From Alphaproteobacteria bacterium (GTDB lineage Bacteria; Pseudomonadota; Alphaproteobacteria; Rhizobiales; JAKIUO01), in assembly GCA_024279115.1 (NCBI GenBank), contig JAJRRW010000067.1:1-41025 (forward strand): DNA of 41,025 nt, written 5' to 3'. Position numbers and translations under genes: made by a program. Positions 35,503 to 41,025 of the stretch are shown here, one piece after another. Below the pieces are notes generated by a model. It saw only the letters and a program-made list of their open reading frames with translations. It made no database searches and was not told where the DNA came from. Numbering within the stretch: the stretch's first letter is position 1; every line of letters starts with the position of its first letter.

Positions 35503-35727
35503 CTAAACAGCTTTCTTTTCTTGTTCTTTCTCATAGACCAGAATATCTCCTGGCTGACAATCAAGCACTTCACAAATCAGCGCCAGTGTTTCAAACCGCA
35601 CTCCCTTGACCTTTCCCGATTTCAACAAGGAGATGTTCTGTACGCTTATGCCAACCCGCCGGGACAGCTCCTTGGAACGCATTTTTCGTTTCGCAAGCAT
35701 CACATCAAGCGTAATAATAATAGGCAT
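35503..35727 (-). CDS. Small XRE/Cro-type HTH transcriptional regulator
   Basis: The 74-residue protein is almost entirely one helix-turn-helix domain: MRSKELSRRVGISVQNISLLKSGK is the HTH, and LALICEVLDCQPGDILVYE the closing helices (YozG/HipB-like small XRE group). The ATG at 35727 has GGGGAG 6 bases upstream. It begins 27 bases after the DUF2975 gene on the same strand, so the two form an operon. This DUF2975-plus-XRE pairing recurs in many bacteria. It is the natural candidate to bind the palindrome in front of the operon. The stop is TAG. Confidence 0.9.
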   Translation of the reverse strand: MPIIITLDVMLAKRKMRSKELSRRVGISVQNISLLKSGKVKGVRFETLALICEVLDCQPGDILVYEKEQEKKAV

Positions 35728-35754
35728 GAGGCTCCCCAATGCTTGTTATGCAGC

Positions 35755-36315
35755 TTATACAAAGCTCTCGTTCTCATCTGAAATACGAACGGCTTCATAC
35801 ATCACATAGCCAACCACAACGATCAGCAAACCAAAAACAATGGCGTAAACATCACTGTCTTCAATCGACACATCGACACGCATACGCCCGGGAGTGACAA
35901 TCTGTGTGAAGTACAAAATACCGGCGGTTTGTGCCAGCTGGGAAACCGGAGCCAGCAACACAACCACCCATCCAATGAGTTTCAGCCGCGTTGCCGCCAG
36001 TGCTGTGAACACATCCCCACGCTGATACCCCGCAAACAGTCGGCGCGCCGTATAAAGCCCCAAAAGCCCCAGACAATCCGACGCCAATGCAAACATCACC
36101 CCCACCAAGCGTTGAGAACTGGTAAAATCGGCCTGCGTCCCGTCTTTTAGGTACTGTTTGACAATATGGGCATCCGCCAACCCGCCATTGCCGAACAAAA
36201 AATAGACAGCATAAAAGATAACGGCAGCAATGAGAACCATACCTATGAGCGCAGCAATCTCCGCGGCACGGGCTATGGTTACGATTTTTCTGGCGACAAG
36301 GCTGGTTTTAGTCAT
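35755..36315 (-). CDS. DUF2975 membrane protein
   Basis: The 186-residue protein has four membrane segments: about 18-40 (AEIAALIGMVLIAAVIFYAVYF), 70-88 (VGVMFALASDCLGLLGLY), 108-130 (KLIGWVVVLLAPVSQLAQTAGIL) and 155-172 (YAIVFGLLIVVVGYVMYEA). DUF2975 proteins have no established biochemical role. They are usually encoded beside a small XRE regulator, as here. GGAG precedes the ATG. It is the first gene of the pair and is driven by a recognisable promoter with a palindrome over the expected transcription start. The stop is TAA. Confidence 0.9.
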   Translation of the reverse strand: MTKTSLVARKIVTIARAAEIAALIGMVLIAAVIFYAVYFLFGNGGLADAHIVKQYLKDGTQADFTSSQRLVGVMFALASDCLGLLGLYTARRLFAGYQRGDVFTALAATRLKLIGWVVVLLAPVSQLAQTAGILYFTQIVTPGRMRVDVSIEDSDVYAIVFGLLIVVVGYVMYEAVRISDENESFV

Positions 36316-36336
36316 GACATCAACTCCAATAAATGT

Positions 36337-36355
36337 ATTATCGTATAACGATAAT
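36337..36355. promoter_or_regulatory. Palindromic operator in front of DUF2975-XRE
   Basis: ATTATCGT-ATA-ACGATAAT is a perfect 8-3-8 palindrome, 21 bases upstream of the DUF2975 ATG and immediately downstream of the -10 box, over the predicted transcription start. Its position and symmetry fit binding by a dimer of the small XRE protein encoded in the same operon, that is, autorepression. Binding is inferred. Confidence 0.65.
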
Positions 36356-36359
36356 TTTT

Positions 36360-36389
36360 ATTATGTTAATGATATTTATTTCATGTCAA
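36360..36389 (-). promoter_or_regulatory. Sigma-70 promoter of DUF2975-XRE
   Basis: On the minus strand TTGACA (36389-36384) and CATAAT (36365-36360) are separated by 18 bases in very AT-rich DNA. The -35 is a perfect consensus match and the -10 matches five of six. It is the clearest promoter in the window. Confidence 0.65.
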
Positions 36390-36439
36390 TAGTTTTTATA
36401 ACAATGAGGATGACACGGGCCCGGCCCCCGTTTGGAGCC

Positions 36440-37480
36440 CTACTCCTCAAACAGGCCGAACTGGCCCTTGCTGCTGGCGGGTGGGGTGAGACCCATATGT
36501 TTGAAGGCATGGCCGGTGAGGACGCGGCCGCGCGGGGTGCGCGCAACAAAGCCTTGCTGGATCAAATAGGGTTCGATGATTTCTTCCAGCGCATCACGAG
36601 GTTCAGACAAAGCCGCCGCAATGGTTTCGATGCCCACCGGTCCGCCGCCATAGTTTTTGGCAATGCAGGTCAAATAGCGATGATCCAGCGCATCGAGGCC
36701 ACGCGCATCGACTTCGAGTTTCGACAAGGCGCGATCGGCCACCGCCTTGTCGATCTTGCCAGCTTTTTCAACCAGCGCGAAATCACGCACCCGGCGCAAC
36801 AAACGCCCCGCAATCCTTGGTGTGCCTCTGGCGCGGCGGGCAATCTCCAGCGCCCCATCCTTGCTCATCTCAACGCCGAGCACCCGCGCGCCGCGCGAGA
36901 CGATAAATTCCAACTCATGTTCTTCATAAAAATTAAGGCGCACCGGGATACCAAAGCGGTCACGCAAAGGGGTGGTCAGCAACCCGGCCCTTGTGGTGGC
37001 GCCAACCAGCGTGAATTTGGCCAGATCAATGCGCACAGAACGCGCCGCCGGTCCCTCGCCAATAATCAGATCAAGCTCGAAATCTTCCATGGCCGGATAG
37101 AGAATTTCCTCTACGGCTGGATTAAGGCGATGGATTTCATCAATGAACAAGACATCACGGTCTTCCAGATTGGTCAGCAAGGCGGCAAGATCGCCCGCCT
37201 TTTGAATGACGGGGCCTGAGGTGGCGCGAAAATTCACCCCCAGTTCGCGGGACATAATCTGCGCAAGCGTCGTTTTACCAAGGCCGGGCGGTCCATGAAA
37301 CAACACATGATCCAGCGCATCCTGGCGCTGCCTGGCACTTTCGATAAACACCCGCAGATTGGCCCGCGCCAACTCCTGGCCGACAAAATCGTCCAGCACC
37401 TGTGGCCGCAAGGAGGCTTCCAGCTCGTCCTCGTGCGAGCGTTCCCCATCCAGCAATTGTCGATCTGTTTCTTCCACCAC
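36440..37480 (-). CDS. ruvB: Holliday junction ATP-dependent DNA helicase RuvB
   Basis: The 346-residue AAA+ motor drives branch migration with RuvA. Visible are [19 protein letters not shown], Walker [16 protein letters not shown] (about 60-74), Walker [16 protein letters not shown], the sensor region [20 protein letters not shown] with its Arg finger, and the C-terminal winged helix [20 protein letters not shown]. The start is GTG at 37480. The stop is TAG after GLFEE, a normal place for the family. It is separated from ruvC and ruvA, which usually precede it and are not in the window. Confidence 0.96.
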   Translation of the reverse strand: MVEETDRQLLDGERSHEDELEASLRPQVLDDFVGQELARANLRVFIESARQRQDALDHVLFHGPPGLGKTTLAQIMSRELGVNFRATSGPVIQKAGDLAALLTNLEDRDVLFIDEIHRLNPAVEEILYPAMEDFELDLIIGEGPAARSVRIDLAKFTLVGATTRAGLLTTPLRDRFGIPVRLNFYEEHELEFIVSRGARVLGVEMSKDGALEIARRARGTPRIAGRLLRRVRDFALVEKAGKIDKAVADRALSKLEVDARGLDALDHRYLTCIAKNYGGGPVGIETIAAALSEPRDALEEIIEPYLIQQGFVARTPRGRVLTGHAFKHMGLTPPASSKGQFGLFEE

Positions 37481-37644
37481 GAGCAGTCACCTTTTCCAGA
37501 ATTTCCAGTTGCCCCCCCATCGACACGGGGAGGACACAAAACAAAACCCCACCACAAGGTTTCCTTTTTGTTCTTACACACACCATGCCAGCGACAAGTT
37601 AAAGAGGCGTTGCTATTGTGCGCTACTATTGTCGCTATCAGCGG

Positions 37645-38085
37645 TCAGGACCGTCCCTTATGATCCTCCTCAAGCAGCCGCGAACGCTCCAATAGAGGCA
37701 TAAACATCAACGCCACGACAGTCGAAATAGACCCGACAATCAATGCCAGGAGCACACTGCGATAGATCGGGCTGAAATCCCCCTCCAGCAGTCCAGCGAT
37801 CGAAAACACGGCCCACAGGGAGACAAAACCACTGGCAAAGGCAATTTTCAGCACCTGACGAGAAGAAATGACGCCACGGCGATAAATGCGATAGGACAAA
37901 AGAGTCCCGGCAATCAGCGCCGGACCCAGCCCCACCAGATAAGCCGCGCCGATGGTAAATATCGCCGCCTTTTCTCCTCCAAACCAGAACGGCAGAAAAA
38001 GCAGGCTTCCACAAAACGGGCCTGCAAGCACGACAGACAGGAAAACCTTTATTGCCCGTCTCCTATATGGCCCTTGTTCATGCAC
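37645..38085 (-). CDS. Hypothetical four-helix membrane protein
   Basis: The product of about 146 residues has four predicted membrane segments (FLSVVLAGPFCGSLLFLPFW, FTIGAAYLVGLGPALIAGTLL, IAFASGFVSLWAVFSIAGLL, LLALIVGSISTVVALMFM) and a charged C-terminus (LLERSRLLEEDHKGRS). I do not recognise a family. The frame is open to TTG 38178, but that extension looks non-coding and overlaps the preceding gene. GTG 38085, with AAGGGG upstream, is my preferred start. It follows the other small membrane protein gene on the same strand with 70 bases between them, so they may be cotranscribed. Confidence 0.65.
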   Translation of the reverse strand: MHEQGPYRRRAIKVFLSVVLAGPFCGSLLFLPFWFGGEKAAIFTIGAAYLVGLGPALIAGTLLSYRIYRRGVISSRQVLKIAFASGFVSLWAVFSIAGLLEGDFSPIYRSVLLALIVGSISTVVALMFMPLLERSRLLEEDHKGRS

Positions 38086-38155
38086 CAAAATTCTCGCTAT
38101 ACCCCTTGTCCCACCCTGTTCGCAACTGTCTCCAGAACCGCAGTCCAATATTGCC

Positions 38156-38605
38156 CTACCCGACCGCCATGACGCCAAAACTTTGATAGGCGCGGCGCAA
38201 TCGTGGCACCAGATAAAGCGAACAAATCAGCATGATCGCCGCCAGACCCGCCACATACAGCCATTGATTTTGAGGAATGGTGTTGAAAATTTCAAAGGAC
38301 CAGACGGTCACGGGGAGGATGAAAGCACAGCCAACAAATATCGCAAAGCCGCGCGCAGACAAGGTTTTGCTGGAGCCGACAAATATCATCGCCAGCAATC
38401 CAGCTCCAATAGCCCCCATAAGCAGGGCCAGCGTCGATATGATACCAACAAGGATGATCTGCTCGTTCAGCAGGGCCAGTCCCGCCACGACCAGCAAGAT
38501 GAAAAAAAACAGATTTATGGGGTTCGCCATTTTCAGCATGACGGCACCGCCTGCCGACAGGGATTTGCGGATTTTACAGGACAGCTTTGACGTTTCCGTT
38601 GACAT
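38156..38605 (-). CDS. Hypothetical four-helix membrane protein
   Basis: The 149-residue product from ATG 38605 (AAGGTG upstream) has a short polar N-terminus with one Cys (LSCKIRKSLSAGG) and four membrane segments: NLFFFILLVVAGLALL, ILVGIISTLALLMGAIGAGLL, AIFVGCAFILPVTVWSF and WLYVAGLAAIMLICSLYLV. No known family or motif is evident, and it has no clear similarity to its neighbour beyond topology. A Met 14 codons upstream is in frame but lacks a ribosome-binding site. The stop is TAG. Confidence 0.7.
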   Translation of the reverse strand: MSTETSKLSCKIRKSLSAGGAVMLKMANPINLFFFILLVVAGLALLNEQIILVGIISTLALLMGAIGAGLLAMIFVGSSKTLSARGFAIFVGCAFILPVTVWSFEIFNTIPQNQWLYVAGLAAIMLICSLYLVPRLRRAYQSFGVMAVG

Positions 38606-38756
38606 GATGCACCTTGCAAGCAGTGGTTGAGATATTCTTCCTAGCACAGCCCGGCCTCACTGCCAAACGGATGGCCCAGACTCTTTGCCTCACATCCTCA
38701 CCACGTTCAGGCGCACCAGAAAAGTCAGCAAAAACAGGCCTGAAACTTAATCAACA

Positions 38757-39284
38757 CTATTCGAAGATCTCTCCGGGATAGACCCCCCAGAGTTTTGCTT
38801 GCTCTATCCAGCCCTTGAAGGCGTCCACCGACACAAAGCACCAGGCACCGCGACAAGATTTGATCAGGACTTTGACACCCGGCTCCAGTCGCACCACCGT
38901 CGCAGAAGCGGTGTTGGCCTTTTTAAACAATGAGATTGTTATTTTTTGTTTCTTCCAGGGACTAATGAGGCCCATGCGAAGCGCCGATAATAGGCGAAAA
39001 TACACCCAGCCTTCCGCCCCGGTGCTGTCGCGTACCCGTCGCCAATGCTCATGCTTGGCGGTCACTTCAAGCGGCAAGCCAAGCGAGCGATAGGTCCACA
39101 AAATATCGTATTTGCGTCCCGGGCCCTTGCGCACATGCACTTCATCGGATTTGAGCGCCGCAAAATGCGGTGTATAGGGGGGGCTGGCAGCGCTCAAGGG
39201 CCGCGCTCCGGCAAACAGGCTACCAACCAGCAAACTCATCGCCAGCGCCATTGAAAAAGACCGATAATAGCCATTTGAATTCAT
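38757..39284 (-). CDS. Exported bacterial SH3-domain protein
   Basis: The 175-residue product has a signal peptide (FSMALAMSLLVGSLFAGARPLSA) and two bacterial SH3 modules. The first (about 44-100) has EVHVRKGPGRKYDILWTYRS and GAEGWVYFRLLS; the second (about 115-165) has TASATVVRLEPGVKVLIKSC and FKGWIEQAKLWGVYP. Such proteins bind peptidoglycan or act as envelope adaptors. GGGGAG precedes the ATG by 7 bases. It is divergent from the 2-hydroxyacid dehydrogenase gene, an arrangement I recall from other alphaproteobacteria. The stop is TAG. Confidence 0.87.
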   Translation of the reverse strand: MNSNGYYRSFSMALAMSLLVGSLFAGARPLSAASPPYTPHFAALKSDEVHVRKGPGRKYDILWTYRSLGLPLEVTAKHEHWRRVRDSTGAEGWVYFRLLSALRMGLISPWKKQKITISLFKKANTASATVVRLEPGVKVLIKSCRGAWCFVSVDAFKGWIEQAKLWGVYPGEIFE

Positions 39285-39467
39285 CTGATAACTCCCCGTG
39301 AGCCCCCCTTCCTAAGGCAGGCTTTACCGCTTTTCAACATTTCTTCTATCATGTCTGATGAATGATGTTATGAATGACTGATTATCTGAATAACTCAAAG
39401 CTGTGATGCAAATGAGACCGCGCTGAGCGAGGGGATCGTGACGAAACGAGCGGGGAGAGAAGAACTG

Positions 39468-40460
39468 GTGAGCACAAAAAAACCACTCGTCATTGTGACA
39501 CGCAGATTGCCTGAACGCGTTGAAACACGCATGTGCGAGCTGTTCGATACCGAGCTCAATATCAAAGACCAGCCGATGAGTGAAAAACAGCTTCTCGATG
39601 CTGTCGCGCGCGCCGATGTGCTGGTGCCCACCGTCACCGACCATATCGACAAAAAAATCCTCAATGCGGCTGGAAAAAATCTCAAACTGATTGCCAATTT
39701 TGGCACTGGCATCGATAAGATCGATCTCAATGCGGCCAAGCAGAACGGCATTACCATTACCAATACGCCTGGTGTGTTAACCGAAGATACCGCCGATATG
39801 ACCATGGCTCTCATTCTTGCGGTGCCGCGTCGTCTGGTGCAGGGCGCGGCTTTTTTGCAGCAGCGCACCGATGAATGGGAGGGCTGGTCGCCGACATGGA
39901 TGCTTGGTCATCGCATCACCGGCAAGCGTCTTGGGATTGTTGGCATGGGCCGCATCGGCACAGCGGTTGCGCAACGCGCCCGCGCCTTTGGTATGCAGAT
40001 CCATTATCACAATCGTCGCCCTGTCCCCGAGGAACTCGAGAACAGCCTGGAGGCAACCTATTGGGACAGCCTCGACCAGATGCTGGCGCGCATGGATATT
40101 GTTTCGGTGAATTGCCCCCACACCCCGGCCACCTTCCATCTGTTGTCCAAACGCCGTCTCGCCTTGATGAAACCCCCCAGCTATATCGTCAACACGGCCA
40201 GAGGCGAGGTGATTGATGAAAACGCCCTCACCCAGCTACTCGACAAAGGCCTGATCGCCGGCGCTGGTCTTGACGTCTTTGAGCATGAACCCGCCATCAA
40301 CCCCAAACTTCTCAAAAACGATAATGTTGTGGTGCTTCCACATTTGGGATCTGCGACCCTTGAAGGGCGTGAAGCGATGGGCGACAAGGTGGTCATAAAT
40401 ATTAAAATGTTCATGGACGGACACATGCCCCCAGACCGTGTACTGCTTGACGCCGTGTAA
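39468..40460 (+). CDS. D-2-hydroxyacid dehydrogenase (glyoxylate/hydroxypyruvate reductase-like)
   Basis: The 330-residue protein has the catalytic-domain start KPLVIVTRRLPERVETRM, the NAD site LGIVGMGRIGTAVAQRARAF (about 147-166), and the catalytic set: Arg in NTARGEVIDE, Glu in DVFEHEP, His in LPHLGSAT. It should reduce glyoxylate or hydroxypyruvate, or oxidise D-glycerate, with NAD(P)H; the substrate cannot be fixed from sequence. GTG 39468, preceded by GGGGAGAGAAG, is preferred over another GTG ten codons upstream. It is divergent from the SH3 gene across about 180 bases. The stop is TAA. Confidence 0.9.
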   Translation: MSTKKPLVIVTRRLPERVETRMCELFDTELNIKDQPMSEKQLLDAVARADVLVPTVTDHIDKKILNAAGKNLKLIANFGTGIDKIDLNAAKQNGITITNTPGVLTEDTADMTMALILAVPRRLVQGAAFLQQRTDEWEGWSPTWMLGHRITGKRLGIVGMGRIGTAVAQRARAFGMQIHYHNRRPVPEELENSLEATYWDSLDQMLARMDIVSVNCPHTPATFHLLSKRRLALMKPPSYIVNTARGEVIDENALTQLLDKGLIAGAGLDVFEHEPAINPKLLKNDNVVVLPHLGSATLEGREAMGDKVVINIKMFMDGHMPPDRVLLDAV

Positions 40461-40552
40461 TGACCTGCCCATACTCCCCTAAACTTATTTACCTGAAACT
40501 GGAACCAACCTCACAATAGCTATATTCTGCTGGCAAATTACCCGTCCGCATC

Positions 40553-40993
40553 ATGAGTTACGAGAACAATAATATGGCACTTCTTGAATGGTCAGATGAA
40601 CTAAGTGTTGGTATCGATACCATCGATAAACAACACATGATCCTCGTGCGCGCGATCAATCTGCTTGCCATGGCAATTGAAAAAAACAGCGAGCAGGAAT
40701 TATTAACGGCGATTTTCGAAACCCTGGCCAACTACACAATCACCCATTTTTCCTATGAAGAAGAGCTGCTTGATCACTTTGGCTATCCAGAGTCTGTTGA
40801 GCATAAAAAGAGCCACCAGGCCCTGGTCGACGAGCTCAAAATACTTAAGGAAAAATTTGACACGGGCGAAGATCATCTTGGTCCGCAAGTCCTCAAATTC
40901 CTCGTCGACTGGCTCACCAAGCATATTATGGGCACCGACAAGCGCTATGCCCCCTTCATTCTTGATGGCATGAAGCGCCAGCGCAATTCTTGA
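40553..40993 (+). CDS. Bacteriohemerythrin
   Basis: The 146-residue protein is a single hemerythrin domain with the complete di-iron ligand set: H28 (IDKQH), H65 and E69 (HFSYEE), H84 and H88 (HKKSH), H124 and D129 (HIMGTD). It binds oxygen in the cytoplasm and may store, deliver or sense it. Family members usually begin at the equivalent of MALLEWSDEL, so the Met at 40574 is an alternative start; neither has a strong ribosome-binding site. The final codons fall inside the 28-bp unit that is duplicated at the end of the window. The stop is TGA. Confidence 0.95.
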   Translation: MSYENNNMALLEWSDELSVGIDTIDKQHMILVRAINLLAMAIEKNSEQELLTAIFETLANYTITHFSYEEELLDHFGYPESVEHKKSHQALVDELKILKEKFDTGEDHLGPQVLKFLVDWLTKHIMGTDKRYAPFILDGMKRQRNS

Positions 40994-41025
40994 TAGCATG
41001 AAGCGCCAGCGCAATTCTTGATAGC
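40968..41025. repeat. Two tandem 28-bp repeats at the right edge
   Basis: The 28-base unit starting GCATGAAGCGCCAGCG occurs at 40968-40995 and again identically at 40996-41023, followed by the first two bases of a possible third copy. The first copy covers the hemerythrin C-terminus and stop. It is either a real minisatellite or an assembly-end artefact. Confidence 0.9.

Noticed and set aside
346-41025. Recoding of TAG to an amino acid (Gln or pyrrolysine)
   Set aside because: About ten genes end in TAG at positions normal for their families (RuvB, HNH protein, small transpeptidase, SH3 protein), so TAG must terminate translation. Only site-specific suppression remains possible.

Overview
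The window looks like one chromosomal stretch of an alphaproteobacterium, most likely Hyphomicrobiales or a close relative. This is inferred from gene content and synteny: priA divergent from xerC, an ABC ATPase/permease pair divergent from tesA, a stand-alone HNH endonuclease, lutABC, ETF-ubiquinone oxidoreductase, and an SH3 protein divergent from a 2-hydroxyacid dehydrogenase. Genes lie on both strands with short gaps. I see no tRNA, rRNA, CRISPR, prophage or intact transposon. Both ends of the window sit in tandem repeats (eight GATGGC units on the left, a duplicated 28-bp unit on the right), so this is probably a whole contig that broke at repeats.

Layout. 1-345: hexamer repeat, possibly the tail of a truncated gene, then a roughly 160-bp nested inverted-repeat element. 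346-7.6 kb: murJ, a soluble globin/MCP/CZB/PilZ receptor, priA, and divergent xerC. 7.6-14.1 kb: a second inverted-repeat element, a GMC oxidoreductase, the gluQ-rseC-apbE operon (apbE carries an in-frame amber codon), an AlkA-like glycosylase with a carboxylesterase, and a lipoprotein. 14.4-21.6 kb: HNH endonuclease, cfa, a secreted unknown protein, an L,D-transpeptidase with a polycationic tail, a DUF3179 protein, and glpD. 21.7-28.3 kb: FtsX-type permease and ATPase, divergent tesA (frameshifted), and ppsA (in-frame amber codon). 28.4-34.7 kb: lutABC, manC, ETF-QO. 34.9-41 kb: a small L,D-transpeptidase, a DUF2975/XRE pair behind a clear promoter and palindromic operator, ruvB, two small membrane proteins, an SH3 protein, a 2-hydroxyacid dehydrogenase and a bacteriohemerythrin.

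Themes. Many genes are housekeeping: lipid II export, replication restart, dimer resolution, Holliday-junction migration, tRNA modification. Several others feed electrons to the quinone pool or handle C3 metabolites: GlpD, ETF-QO, LutABC, GMC oxidoreductase, PpsA and the hydroxyacid dehydrogenase. Two proteins bind oxygen-related cofactors: a predicted haem globin receptor that also carries predicted zinc and c-di-GMP modules, and a di-iron hemerythrin. Cell-envelope functions recur (MurJ, two L,D-transpeptidases, Cfa, ManC, SH3 protein).

The most notable points are the four-module cytosolic receptor, the polycationic transpeptidase tail, the DUF2975/XRE control region, and three otherwise well-preserved genes each carrying one single-nucleotide lesion (two TAG codons, one missing base in an A run). 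About ten other genes here end in TAG at sensible positions, so TAG is a working stop in this organism and wholesale recoding is not supported.
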